From Siphonodentalium dalli (Eukaryota > Mollusca > Scaphopoda > Gadilida > Siphonodentaliidae), in contig CP136063.1 in NCBI GenBank assembly GCA_032622095.1, forward strand, positions 146,437,379 through 146,501,378: a DNA stretch of 64,000 nucleotides. Reading direction: 5' to 3'. Shown one piece after another: positions 12,065 to 23,220 of this stretch. The translations under genes were made by a program, and so were the position numbers. The notes under the pieces are model-generated. The model was not told the DNA's origin and did no database searches. It was given only the letters and a program-made list of their open reading frames with translations. Within the stretch, counting starts at the first letter, position 1. Each line of letters opens with the position of its first letter.

Positions 12065-12862
12065 TAGGATTATATGGTATCGATGGATTATCAGATACAC
12101 GTATGTACTATCATCTAGTCTTAATGTTATAGCAATTTCATGTTTAACATGTTTTGTTTCGTAAAATGCAGTCGTTTTGCACAATAGTCTCTGTATAGAC
12201 AACAGACACATGTTCTAGGGACGTGGCTAGAAATTTCCTCATATATGGTGTCAAATTAATGTCCAACTAATGTTGTGTCATGCATGAAATTTCCGACTGC
12301 TGGAATGTACCAAAGTTTAGTTTAGATATATTTATTTCAAATATATGTCAAATTTAGATAACACATGATATATAACACATACATTTGTTTATACATACAA
12401 AGGAATTGGGGGGGCAAGTACTGACTCACTTAAGGGTACCCCCTCTCCCAAATGTTATTACACTGAAAAAATAAATAATTAGTAATGGCAAAGCAACGTA
12501 CATGACTACCAAAACAAGTTGAACATATATACAGATCACTGGACACCCCCTCTCCCGAGTTAGTCATAAGTTTGTATATGTATTTATTTAAAATCGGGTT
12601 TGTTTGTTTGTTGCGTTTGTTGGCTTGTACGTATCATTATTTGAAACAGTTAGTCAAAATAATCCTGATTTTCCTCACGTATGAATGACGGCACAGCTTA
12701 GCAAATTGTACCAAAAATCGGGGTGGGGGTCGAGACACACAAGCAACCCCTGTCGTCACGTCCCTGTTCAACTGACAAGTTTCGTGTGTTCTTCACAACA
12801 TCTTTGGAATTTGATTCAGGAGGCCTAGAGCTGTCATGTTTAGATATGCTTGCCAACATCAA

Positions 12863-12890
12863 TAAACACACTTTAACTTGAAAAAAAAAA
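12863..12890 (+). other. AATAAA followed by A10: possible retroposed 3' end
   Basis: An AATAAA lies about 15-20 bases before a run of ten A. This is the arrangement left by a polyadenylated transcript or retrocopy. No coding body was found upstream, so this is only a hint. Confidence 0.25.
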
Positions 12891-13150
12891 TGCGATTAAG
12901 TCGGATTGGCAGCAAATTATGTGCCGTGTATATACACATAGACGAAAAGCATGATTTCACAACAAACATGCACTTTATAAATATAAGATACAAATGATAC
13001 TTTTGTCAAATACATGAGCCATGTTTGACGCTGGGAGAGGTTTTCGGAGACCACGTGGATTTCAAAATCTGACCTAGAATCCGAAATTAGCTCCGCCCCC
13101 CGTAATCGGCTTTGGATTCTCAATCCGGATTTTAGCGAAATTACGGCTCT

Positions 13151-13590
13151 GGGTCCTGTATTAATATGCTCGGCTGCCTACCCCATTTGCACTGCCCCTA
13201 TATACGCCACTTCTATATACGCGCCTGCTTCATATTAATGGTACTAACGTGAAGCAGGCGCATATATAGAAGCGGCATAGGAGCAGTGCAAATGGGGGTG
13301 TGCAGGGGCCGGAGCGAATTACAGGCCCCTGTGGGCAAAATTGAGCAGTAAATTTCCCTCAGTCACTTTTAAATCCCTTCCATATTGTAGATTGTATTAA
13401 CAAAACTGGGTCCTGTGTAACTTTATCACCGGCCCCTGCACACCCCCATTTGCACTGCTCCTATGCCGCATCTATATATGCGCCTGCTTCACGTTAGTAC
13501 CATTAATATGAAGCAGGCGCGTATATAGAAGTGGCGTATATAGGGGCAGTGCAAAGGGGGTAGGCAGCCGAGCATATTAATACAGGACCC
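13151..13590. repeat. 440-bp near-perfect palindrome with nested hairpins
   Basis: Left arm 13151-13312 and right arm 13429-13590 are both 162 bases and differ at only two positions when one is reverse-complemented; the spacer is 116 bases. Each arm has its own inverted repeat around TATATACGCGCCTGCTTC and GAAGCAGGCGCATATATAG. Relatives of the arm occur at about 13690-13740 and 14885-15000, so it belongs to a dispersed family. No coding frame is supported. Confidence 0.95.
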
Positions 13591-14875
13591 TGTGGTTTTG
13601 CCAAGTTTGAAGTGATCATACTCATATATCATATTATTACTGGAGCACAGGTATTCAGTATATATACAACTATTAACGAAAATTAAGACAGGCGCGTATA
13701 TTGGGATGGTGTATATAGGGGCAGTGCAGGAACTAGGGAGTGCGTTGAAAGTTCCTGGGTATAACTTCACCACAATTTTAGGAATCGGGGTAACTTTGTC
13801 ACACAAAAAACGATAAGTTATGGGTCATGCAAAGTGTGGGGGGGGGGGGCAACAGAGCATGGAATCGTGGCATAATAATTTTTAATTTGGCCTCAGAGTA
13901 AAATTATATTTGTGCACAACTGAAATGACCTCTTGAAATTGATTCAATTATTTCATCAATTTTCAGCTCAGATAAGTAATGCAGTGAAAAAGTCCTCCAA
14001 TAATGCTTGTTATACTGTATATATATTTCGTTTTTGTTTCAATGTTTAAACCTGGCATTGCCAGATAGCTACTGTGGCTATTGAATGGTTTATTAAAACT
14101 TCTATAAAAAAAAAATGTCTTTATATTTGACAATTTAGTTCTTATATTTCACTGGAATGTTCTTCTAAGTTGAGTTGTAAAACATACATATTCGATTTAC
14201 AACATAAAATTCACCCTATGCAATTAGTTTTTGTTGCAATGGTTACGAAATTACCAGTTAATAGCTTTGAACGACATTATTTTTTACAAATTTATCATGC
14301 TGACCACGAGTTCGACATGTCAATATTGCATCGATTTTAAACTTCGCGGTAACTAAAATGAAAATAGTAGAACAGCCAATCAGCGTCCAGTATTCTAATC
14401 GAGGTCATTTCACAATGAATATTTAAATGAGGGGCCGTGCGACTTGTAAAAAAAATTAACAAAAAGTTGGAATTATCGACAGATTTCTCCTCTATAGAAA
14501 TTGATTACCGACAATGTGTTGATTTGTATGAGTAAATAAAGTATTAGCCGACAAGAAATAACTAAGTTCCAGATATTTAGTTGATCGTTTGACCGATTAT
14601 TAATGATAGTAAACTGTATGGGTGGTGAATTTAGAGACGAGTGGCGTCCATTGCTGCTGAGCCGGATCAAATCGGAAAAATACACTCTCCGGAGACAATA
14701 TTCGGTGGTTAAAATTTAACCAGATGCAACGTGTATGAATGTTTCTGATGGGAGTTTGTGGTATTTATTGAAAGATGAATTCTTTGCCGATCCATCCGTG
14801 TATATATCGTTATCATTACTGGGGTGAATGGGCTAAATTTGTGCGACTCCCGAGCGATGGTGAAACGTTGAATTT
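13591..14875. other. Unannotated AT-rich sequence
   Basis: Holds a G11 run near 13838 and the partial repeat at 13690. No accepted gene; minus frames 13489-13806 and 14473-14685 lack domains. Confidence 0.4.
13690..13740. repeat. Partial relative of the 13151 palindrome arm
   Basis: Contains GGCGCGTATAT and GTATATAGGGGCAGTGCA, as in the arm of the 440-bp palindrome. Confidence 0.6.
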
Positions 14876-14879
14876 CTAC

Positions 14880-15000
14880 AGAGCCCCTTGTCTATATAAT
14901 GTTCCATTAACGCGAAGAAGGCGCGTATAGAGGGCGGCGTATATGGGCAGTGCAAAAAGGGGACAGACAGCGGAGCGCGTTACAGGCCCCTGTGCTTTGT
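14880..15000. repeat. Partial relative of the 13151 palindrome arm
   Basis: Contains GAAGGCGCGTATAGA, GGCGTATATGGGCAGTGCAA and ACAGGCCCCTGTG in the same order as the palindrome arm, with divergence. Confidence 0.65.
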
Positions 15001-15355
15001 GTAAGGAAAATGGTCCATAGTCGATGATCATATTCATGTTGTCCCAACAACGTTCAAAACAGAAATGACCGCAATCGTATTTCCTGTACAATTTAAATGA
15101 AACGCACGGGCGTCGCTGAAAACACATCGTTTTTTAGCCAATCACAACGATTATTTCTAGAAGAGGTGCCTCGAAAAGTCAACGGGGGAATTTCATAACA
15201 AGACAAGACATTACCTGAGTACTCCATGCTAAGAAATCGAGTACGCCCAATACGAATTACACCACGAAATGTTTTCTCACCTGAGACCGAAAAAGCGCAG
15301 TATTTCGTTGACTATTCAGTCGAATTGTGACCATAAACTTTCAGTCGTATTACAA

Positions 15356-15501
15356 AAGAAATAAATACACGGTGTATCGGTGTGTATGGTCAAGTTGTAC
15401 CACAAAAACTGATTGTAGGACTCCGCTACGCGTCGTCCTACAATCAGTTTTTTGTGGTACAATTTGACCATACACACCTCTACACCGTGTATTTATTTCT
15501 T
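15356..15501. repeat. Hairpin element, 65-bp stem, 15-base loop
   Basis: The arm 15356-15420 pairs with 15436-15501 with few mismatches (starting AAGAAATAAATACACGGTGTA and its complement). The loop CTCCGCTACGCGTCG is GC-rich. Typical of a foldback MITE; no target duplication was confirmed. Confidence 0.85.
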
Positions 15502-15676
15502 AAATGGAAATCTCTTAATCGAATCCCACGTCATTATTCACACATGTGCATGCTTTGTATTTAAGAATGTGTAAAAGTGTGTTAAGTTCCGACCGCTGAC
15601 GGGAGAGGACGTCCTGGCTTGAGCGATCCCGCGGACTTTGCCCGCTCGGCGATCGGGTTACTGACTCAGCTGGACA

Positions 15677-15943
15677 ATGGATTCATCTATAATCCCCGCT
15701 GAAGTCAGACACGTACTCAGCTCACTCCACATGGATCCCTGCCTGATCTGGGCTTTACACAGGTCGGACAGCCACGTGGAGCTTTTTCTGAAATTCCGGG
15801 TTACGCCATCACGGTCCTTTTCGGGACCCTCTGTTGGAGGTAACCCGGATGCTGGAACCCACCAGCAACCCACCACCACCGGAGAGAGAAAGAATAAAAA
15901 GAAGAAGACTCCGTCGTGCCGCCGCAGGGACACTGACAGCTAG
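15677..15943 (+). pseudogene. GC-rich ORF fragment, probably from a repeat-encoded protein
   Basis: An 88-residue frame begins MDSSIIPAEVRHVLSSLHMD, then CLIWALHRSDSHVELFLKF, a proline/threonine/glycine linker and a basic patch KNKKKKTPSCRRR before a stop. The segment 15590-16060 is clearly richer in G and C than its surroundings, which supports a separate origin. A compact N-terminal fold followed by a lysine/arginine patch is a pattern seen in ORFs of invertebrate retroelements, but I cannot name the family. Downstream, other frames stay partly open (up to about 16060), consistent with a frameshift. Could also be an exon of a host gene. Confidence 0.35.
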
Positions 15944-16185
15944 GAAGGCCATGTGAATCAAGGGGAAGGCTGAGAGACGCCCAGCTACCTCCCACCTGGA
16001 CCCTCCTGGACAGGACCAGAGTAGTATGGATGTCTGGATGATCAAGAAACTTTGCATACATGACGTATGCTATGTGTATGTATGAGCATGCGCGAATAAA
16101 TTAAATCGATGCATGCATGTGCATGTATTTACGCCACATGGTGGTGTATCTAGTTTCGGTGATTTTGATATTGTGTGGTGGACAG

Positions 16186-16680
16186 GACGAATGTATTCTT
16201 GGAGATTTTTTGTACCTTACTCAATCGTACCAATAGAATCACGTATATACTGAAATTGTAAAGTTAACGGCACCGGTGTATAATATGTTTTTGAAAATAT
16301 GATAACTCGTATCCATAGGGTCAGGACAGGCTGAAATTGTAAACTTAAAGTCACCGGTGTAATAATATGTTGTTGAAAATATAAATAATATGATAGCCTG
16401 AAAATAATATATCACCCATTGGGAGCCCCTGGTGTATTCTTGGATATTTTTATTTGTACCTTACTCAATCGTACCGATAGAATCACGTAGATGCTTAAAT
16501 CATAATAAATTGTAAAGTTAACGTCACCGGTGTATAATATGTTTTTTGAAAATGTTATAAATCGTAACGATAGAGTCAGGACAGCTGAAATTGTAAACTT
16601 AAAGTCACTTGTTGTTGAAAATATAAATAATTTGATAGACTGAAAATAATGTGTAACCCATTGCGAACCCCTGGTGTAGT
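16186..16680. repeat. Tandem dimer, ~241-bp unit
   Basis: TGTATTCTTGGA starts units at about 16192 and 16433. Both units contain TACCTTACTCAATCGTACC, ATAGAATCACGTA, GTTAACG(G/T)CACCGGTGTATA and AGTCAGGACAG in order. Each unit itself has two related halves (CACCGGTGTA occurs twice in the first). Confidence 0.85.
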
Positions 16681-16961
16681 GAAGTGAATTGTGGGTAGTT
16701 TCATTGTGATTCTCCGCCATCTTTATTTTCTGGAATTATCACCAAGATTTCTCCACTCGATTCTCTTAAACTGCACCCGAATCGGTCAAATTCTTTTGAT
16801 AATTCTATCTAAATACATCTTAGCTACTATTCGGATCTGCTGTCCCGGTCGAAAAGGGTTTAGTTTGACCAAAATGGCAATTGACAAAAGCCTGTTTTAG
16901 TGTTTACAAAATGCGTCTTACTCGATGACCCGTCCACGGTCCACGCTGTAGACAGTGTAGT

Positions 16962-17310
16962 GTAAATTTATTATCGAAAACAAATTCAATTTCTTCCATC
17001 TAAAACATAATTACGCGCTGAACTCTGTCATTTTAAGAATATATAAGTATTACACACATATACACCAAATTTCAACTCAAAATTTTGAAAAATGACAGTT
17101 TTATAGACATAAATCGATTTTAATGGGAAATCCTGTGTTAAATTTTATCATCGAAAAAAAATTATTTCTTCGATCTAAAAAATAATTACGTGCTGTACCC
17201 TGTCATTTTAGGAATATATAAGTATCCCACGCACACACCAAGTGTGAGCTAAAATTTTTGAAAAATAAGAGATTTATCGACATAAATCGATTTGTATATG
17301 GCAGATGTCA
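16962..17310. repeat. Tandem dimer, ~185-bp unit
   Basis: Two direct copies share ATTACG(C/T)GCTG, CTGTCATTTTA(A/G)GAATATA, TAAGTAT and CATAAATCGATTT with moderate divergence. Confidence 0.8.
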
Positions 17311-17429
17311 ATTGCCTTGTTAAATAAATTTTAGGGCCCTGCAAATGTTTTCTGAGCTGTTCCATATTGGGCACTAGAGTCCATATTTGACCGTTATATC
17401 TGATAATTGTGCGACAGTACAGTCGCGTT

Positions 17430-17960
17430 ACTTTATACGTCAACATTGGTCATTATCACCCGACAAATTTATTTCGGCCTATCGTATCAACCCATATTTT
17501 CTCCCGCGTAGCCAGACTAAGTGTCAACATTGGTCTTTATCGCTCCACTAATTTGTATCGTTTCATCGGTATGAATTCCATATCCAATTATCCACATATA
17601 ACCAACCCAACCTCTAATCCCGGTCCTATTTATTTAATTTTTTCATCGCTATAGTCACGTTACTTAATATTTTATCGCGTAATAATTGTACTTATATGTC
17701 TATGGTATTACTATAGTATACCGTATACATATATCAAGATATATAGAGATGACTAAGATTCTGACACCCCCTATTTTATAGCCTTGTTGCAATGTTCAGT
17801 AGAGTTGAGATGCATAATATGTCAACATTGGTCATTATCGCTCTATAAATTTATATCGGTTCAACCCTTAGTTCCCTGTATCGCCCACCCCTCCCTGATT
17901 TTATTTTTTCAGTTGTATTATAGTCTCGTTACATACACATTTTATCTCTTGTAACTTTTG
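17430..17960. repeat. Degenerate repeat around GTCAACATTGGT
   Basis: GTCAACATTGGTC(A/T)TTATC occurs near 17440, 17522 and 17820, followed each time by an AATTTATATCG-like box. Later parts (TATAGTCACGTTAC, TATAGTCTCGTTAC) also recur. Old, uneven tandem duplication. Confidence 0.6.
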
Positions 17961-18172
17961 CTTCAATGCGTCGAGTTCCGCTGCATAGAATACAAAACTG
18001 ACAACATTTTGAAATGTAAGCAGGCTTCAAACTCATCTTATCCAAGAAAAACTCTGGTTACATAAGAAATTTGTGTATAAGGTGTACGCGCATTTGTTGC
18101 ATTAAAAACCAAAGGTCCCAAGTCAAGGTCCAAATCCCCAACACACTGTTGTGAGGTTTAACTCCATCTACA

Positions 18173-18305
18173 TACAGTAATGTCCAAAGTAATTGATCAC
18201 TTAACCACAGCAAAATTATGGTTATTTTTTCATGATTTTAAATCCTGAAAAATTACCCATAATTATGCTGTGGTTAAGTGGTCAATTACTTTGGGCATTA
18301 CTGTA
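18173..18305. mobile_element. Tc1/mariner-like hairpin MITE, copy 1
   Basis: A 133-bp near-perfect inverted repeat bounded by TA: TACAGTAATGTCCAAAGTAA at the left and TTACTTTGGGCATTACTGTA at the right. CAGT ends with a TA target fit Tc1/mariner MITEs. The flanking text GTGAGGTTTAA...CTC recurs around copy 2, so MITE plus flank was duplicated in tandem. Confidence 0.85.
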
Positions 18306-18347
18306 ACCAATATAATGATTTGAGGTTTAATGATAACTCAATCCTCA

Positions 18348-19064
18348 TACAGTAATGTTCAAAGTAATTGACCACTTAAAGGGGTACTGTACGCCATTTT
18401 CATTAAATTTCCGGTGACAACGATCTAATATCGATAATATATAGAAACATAAGTAATTTGAGTTGAAGATGTATTCTGTAAACGCTCAGGTTAATAGGCT
18501 ATCTTAAAATTTAATAATTTAAAAGTTAATAATTTGATATAAATTGAATTTATGACTAGAGCCATAAAATGGCGTCAATTAAATTACGAATTTCCGTAAT
18601 CAAACAAAGTAATTGAGGGATACTGGATTGTTAAACCGATCGCACACACGATCGCTTAAAATATTATGATGATACGGGGAGAACACTCAAGCCACTCACT
18701 GACTAGCGACGATACAATAACTTAAATGATTATATGGGACTAGTATGCCTATAATTTAACTTTTATTTGATTCATTTGGTTGAAAACTGTACAAAAATTA
18801 CTCTACAACGACAATTTATATTTTTGCATTCCGGTAAATTTGTCATCCGTAACACTACTTCGTACTCAACAGACTTTCAAATAATGAAAAAATTGTTACC
18901 TTATTCTCCGACTCGGAGACTAGAGAAACCAACAACAACATTTGGCGTACAGTACCCCTTTAAGCACAGCAGAATAATGGGTAATTTATCAGGATTTTAA
19001 ATGCTGAAAAAATACCCATAATTCTGCTGTGGTTAAGTGGTCAATTACTTTGGGCATTACTGTA
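18348..19064. mobile_element. Tc1/mariner-like hairpin MITE, copy 2, split by a TTAA element
   Basis: Same ends as copy 1 (TACAGTAATG and CATTACTGTA). The sequence is interrupted within CACTTAA(C)CACAGC by a 580-bp insertion at 18380-18959. Removing the insertion leaves a copy about the size of copy 1. Confidence 0.85.
18380..18959. mobile_element. TTAA-type TIR element nested in the Tc1-like MITE
   Basis: Ends are AGGGGTACTGTACGCC and GGCGTACAGTACCCCT, a perfect inverted repeat, flanked by TTAA at 18376-18379 and 18960-18963. TTAA duplication is typical of piggyBac and some other superfamilies; the AGGGG terminus is not the classical piggyBac CCC start, so assignment is open. The 580-bp interior has no transposase. 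Confidence 0.85.
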
Positions 19065-19479
19065 ACCAATATAAGGATGTGAGGTTTAATGAGAACTCCA
19101 TCCACATAACTAATAAATATGTGTGAAAATTAAAACAAAACAAAATAAATTCCATGATGGCGTCCAATATGGACTGCCTAATTCTGCTCCAAAACATGTA
19201 TATTGAATATATGGATGTTTATTGGGGGAAACCGATTATTTCAATGATATTTTCATAAACTGGGATCCAAAACCAGACTTACGGGAGCGTGCGACTGTAT
19301 CTTAAGCATATGTGCATATTTAATAAGCCAACAATTGGAATCCCAACAGAGAAGATTGGCGTGGGTCCCTTGTGCGATCTGTCCATCGAAAACTATTTAG
19401 ACATCTCAAGACACGTAAGACCCAATAACTTAATATATAGAATAGATACATCTATTGCCTGAGTGACTAATATTTATAT

Positions 19480-19720
19480 TTGTTAGAATGAGGTCAAATA
19501 GTTGCGAAGCCAGCACCACAATTCTTTCCCTCCATAGTAAATCTTAAAACAACTTCTAAAGAATTATTAATTTACCTTATATTTGGTATGGAGCGTCCTT
19601 GGTTTACTGGAGTTCAGATTTGTTAACATCACGTCACCAAGTTAATTACTTGCGAAGCCACAGCCATAACTATTTCCCTCCATAGTAATTCTCAAAACAA
19701 CTTCTTAAGAACAATTGACC
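19480..19720. repeat. Tandem dimer, ~148-bp spacing
   Basis: GCGAAGCC recurs at 19504 and 19652, each followed by TTTCCCTCCATAGTAA and AAAACAACTTCT. Confidence 0.75.
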
Positions 19721-20113
19721 AAGTCAGTCGCGCAATTATTGGAAGAGCCACGGTCAATCATTTTTTTTAAACCAAATGTTACATTTAAATTATTGCTTTA
19801 TTTAACCAAAAAAAATAAAATTAAATGAGAAAATTAACTTTTACTACTTGCTAAATTTTATCTTTTAATTATTTCATTTAAATTTTAGTATTTACAGTAT
19901 ACTAAGTCCAAGTCTTTATAATCTGTTGAGTGACCCCACAGTCGTTTACTTGCTTAGTTAGTAATAATTTGAAGGATTACTTGTTTAAACGCAATTGTTA
20001 TCAAAATATTTTATGTATTTTTTATAATTTCTATTTATATGTAATACTATAATCTTGGTGGCGTTACCATTTCTGACTATGGTTTTCTTGTTATATGCAT
20101 GTTATTGATTATG

Positions 20114-20466
20114 CAGTCCTTCCCAGGAGACGGGAGTGATTGCTCTTGCACCCGTATGCACTCGTAATTTTCAATTCACGGGTGCTGAAATTCGCACCCG
20201 TCCCTCTTTGCAAAATACTAATGGAGACTATAATTCTTGGTTCAATATTGAATTATTTTAAGGTTTATTTAGATCCTTTACCATCTCAGTTCAACTGTGG
20301 CATATTAAGGTGTAACTCTACATACCGGTAGGTCTATTCCACAATGACTTTTTGTTTGAGCAAAAACCCAACTTTCAATTATAGTATGGGTGCCATATTA
20401 CACCCGTCTTCTGCATTACGGGAGCAAATAAATGCTCTCGCTGTGTTTTCCTCATGGGAAGGACTG
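20114..20466. mobile_element. Short TIR element, CAGTCCTTCCC ends
   Basis: CAGTCCTTCCCAGGAG at 20114 and CTCATGGGAAGGACTG ending at 20466 form an imperfect inverted repeat. ATTATG directly precedes the left end and directly follows the right end; depending on where the terminus is set, the duplication could be TGATTATG (8 bp, hAT-like). The interior (353 bp overall) is not coding. Confidence 0.7.
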
Positions 20467-20704
20467 ATTATGGGCGAATATGTGCGTGTATGTGGGCATG
20501 TGTACATGCTATGTGCATGTCGTTGATATGCATGTTAAGATGGTGAGTAAGGTTGTGGCTCTGGTGCCGACTGGGGGGTCGAGGAGCGTGAATGCGTGTT
20601 CGCGTTTGTATGTACATGATGCGGATGTTGGGTGGTTGATGGATCTAGGATAGGAGATAAATTCTTACCTTTTTATTTACAAGTTCATTATTCCTTTGTA
20701 ATGT

Positions 20705-21019
20705 CTAAATTTCCTTTCCAGACATAGCTGGCATTGTGGCCCAGCACATGCTAAACAGTATGCACGCGGCAGCAGAATGCCAAATATTTTTCTCAATGCG
20801 GCCGGTATCCGATTTCCCCACGAGTCCATATGTTGTATTACTTCGAATAGCGCAAGCTCTTGTAGGCTTGGAGGATTTTTGTTTTTCGTTTATTTTTTTA
20901 TTGGCTGCCTTCACTTTGGCTAATTCCCCCGGTAAGCGTAAATCGAAGAATGCGTCTATTACGAGAATTGTTCCCTTATTTCCTCGTCGGTCAATGGGTT
21001 GCCGGTCATGTTGTGAAAC
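20705..21019 (-). other. Exon-like open frame, unknown protein
   Basis: From a possible AG acceptor (tttctttttttaaaaag) at 21020 the minus strand stays open for about 105 codons to a TAG at 20705. Translation is protein-like: GNKGTILVIDAFFDLRLPGE, then a lysine-rich stretch and TGRIEKNIWHSAAACILFS near the end. I do not recognise the family and found no adjoining exon. It lies about 500 bases downstream of the capsid-like relic on the same strand, so a shared element is possible but not shown. Confidence 0.35.
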
Positions 21020-21048
21020 CTTTTTAAAAAAAGAAATTCCAACAATAT

Positions 21049-21265
21049 TTGTACATGTATGTTATAGGCCCTATATAGCAATGAATCTGAATTGCGGTGT
21101 CGTTGATGCTTTTAATGTCGTTTGTTACGTTGTTGGCTCGATGGCGGTGCATGGGATTTGTACATGTATGTTATAGGCCCTATATAGCAATAAATCTGAA
21201 TTGCTGTGTCGTTGATGCGTTTAATGTCGCTTGTTACATTGTTGGCTCGATGTCGATGGATGGTT
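21049..21265. repeat. Tandem dimer, 108-bp unit
   Basis: Two direct copies start TTGTACATGTATGTTATAGG and differ at few positions; the second begins near 21157. They produce similar peptide stretches in one plus frame, but that frame is not supported as a gene. Confidence 0.9.
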
Positions 21266-21513
21266 TCGATTGTGTATATGGTATAGGGTTCGGGGGGATC
21301 TCAAATAACCAGCAGGAATTTCCCTAGCAATCGCGTCGGGGCGTGATAAGATATATCTCGACATGGTTTATGCCCTTGTGTGCCCCCCCCCCCCCGAGTG
21401 TTCTGGGCGTGGGGATGCGTGATTTTTTTTGCCTATTGGCATAATCCTTATATGTGTTAAAAAAAGGGGGGGGCAAAGGGAATATGACTAACAAAACTAA
21501 TTAGTATAATTAT

Positions 21514-22542
21514 TTATTGATTAGCAACGAAAAAAAAAAATCCTTGTCCTTGTTCCTTGAGATATCCTAGTAATATGCCATACAATGACACTATTATTGT
21601 GTCTTCCAATGCTGCAGAGAATTTCAAGTCGAGTTGAGTGAGGCCTTTATTTGCGCCAGTTCCTATTTCTCCGTCCGGGGTAATGCAGAAAATTGTGTAT
21701 CCTTTCTCAAATTCGTCCCTGCTGATAGTCACATCGGGAAATGCACGAACCAAACTGTTGTATACTTCTAGGTAATCTTTGGAGCCGAAGTTCATACTTT
21801 GATGGCACTGATATTTCATCGACGCTAAAAACTAGTTGACTGCAATTGTTTCCTTCGAATTTAAATCCGTTTAGAGTGTAGTCTCCGTTAAATGCTTTCG
21901 CATTCACCATGGTGATAATAACTCTTTGAGGAATGTCTCCTTGAAAAATGTCGGTAGTGGAAAAATTGTATGATCCTTTAGGCACAGAAAAAGTTTTCAT
22001 CGAATATTTGTGATAATAGTACAAGGCGTCGTACTTTGACATTTCTCTTTCTATCTTTCTTCGTGTATCGTCGGTTTGTTTGACGAAACAAACTGAGTAT
22101 GTGGCTTTTAAAATCTTGACTTTGTATTTAGGATTCGTCTCTGCGCTCATCAGAGAAAACGAGCTTTTGCTGGGCGTCAATGTTATTCTTATTTGGTACT
22201 CCGTCCAAAACGTATCTGTCCTGCTGGCACAAATCATGCTGTAGTGGCCCATAAACTGTTGTTTCGATGTCTTCAAAGGCATCCATCCTCCCATAAACAG
22301 CCGCGTTTCTCCCTTCTATAGAAGGGTCATTCATGTACTCACTGTCATCTTTTACGGAACAATTCCTGCGACAAAGCATATTTCTGTTTGTTCTGATTTG
22401 AGTTTAGTAAAATATCTAGATATGCCTTGTAAGGGTATATAGGCCCTGGTATGGTAGTTTGTTGTAATTCTATATTCACTGAACTGAATATATAACTAGA
22501 ACTCTGCCAGACTTCGCTGTTGAGGCTCCAACACTCTATCAA
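21514..22542 (-). pseudogene. Capsid-like protein relic (F54H12.2-like family), frameshifted
   Basis: Four minus-strand reading frames lie in series (22542-22345, 22379-22128, 22294-21707, 21819-21514) and together follow the order of one protein family, with frame changes near 22360, 22195 and 21800. Visible landmarks are VYGPLQHDL and LDGVPNK in the second segment, YKVKILKA, GDIPQRVIITMVN and AFNGDY in the third, and GYTIFCITPD with DLKFSAALED in the fourth. These match the invertebrate family named after nematode F54H12.2. I infer that this family is a jelly-roll capsid protein of Polinton/adintovirus-type elements; that assignment is from memory and needs a structure search. The N-terminal part is short or missing. 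No polymerase B, integrase, ATPase or protease of such an element was found nearby, so this is an isolated, broken fragment and cannot make a full protein. Confidence 0.7.
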
Positions 22543-22705
22543 TTCAAAATATACATAGTCTCATTCTTCGATTATATAAAATACAAGAATTGGTTAGTAA
22601 TATGTTCAAGCGACTCACAAGTAAATATCGAATGACGATACATATATTTGTAAACAAACATTGCAAATAATGTTATTGGACGAAAAGTCGCAAGACTTGT
22701 TCCGT

Positions 22706-22762
22706 ATGATGATGATGATGATGGTGATGATGATGTTGATGATGATGATGATGATGATGATA
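22706..22762. repeat. (GAT)n microsatellite
   Basis: About 19 GAT-type triplets with a few changes (GGT, GTT). Confidence 0.95.
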
Positions 22763-22810
22763 TGATTAATAGAACAAACCACTATTATAATGATCGTGTC
22801 GTTGTTTGTT

Positions 22811-23220
22811 TACAATACGTATCAATTCACATATACGCACCCGTTCCCTCATTAAAATCAACATATTTCGACCATTTTAGGGAAACTCCGCGAATTCGGG
22901 GACATCCGCAAATAGGGATCTACTGCAAATTGTCACACCGATCAGTACCAATTAACGAACCGTGAGGGACTCGGCTGTATCCGAATAACCTCTTTAAAAT
23001 ACGTATCAATTGAGATATACGCACCCGTTCCCTCATTAAAATCAACATATTTCGACCATTTTAGGGGACCTCCGCGAATTCGGAGACTTTCGCAAATATC
23101 TCCGCAAATAGGGGACCTACTGCAAACTGTCACGCTGATCAGCACCTAATTAACGAACCGGTGGCTGATTCGGCTGTCTCAGACTAAACTCAGACAACAC
23201 GTATCAATTGACATACGCAT
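22811..23220. repeat. Tandem repeat, 184-bp unit, two copies plus a partial
   Basis: ACGTATCAATT starts units at 22817, 23001 and about 23200. The first two share ATATACGCACCCGTTCCCTC, ATTTCGACCATTTTAGGG and CCGCGAATTCGG. Confidence 0.9.

Noticed and set aside
13489-13806. 105-residue minus frame
   Set aside because: It runs through the right arm of the palindrome and low-complexity text; no domain and no conservation with the left arm reading.
20140-20526. Plus-strand frames of about 60 residues
   Set aside because: They lie in and across the ends of the short TIR element.
20736-21327. Plus-strand frames with the repeated CYRPYIA(M/I)NLNC text
   Set aside because: The similarity between the two peptides reflects the 108-bp tandem duplication; the opposite strand has the better coding signal to the left.
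22706-22762. Possible CRISPR or coding poly-Asp/Met run
   Set aside because: Simple GAT microsatellite.
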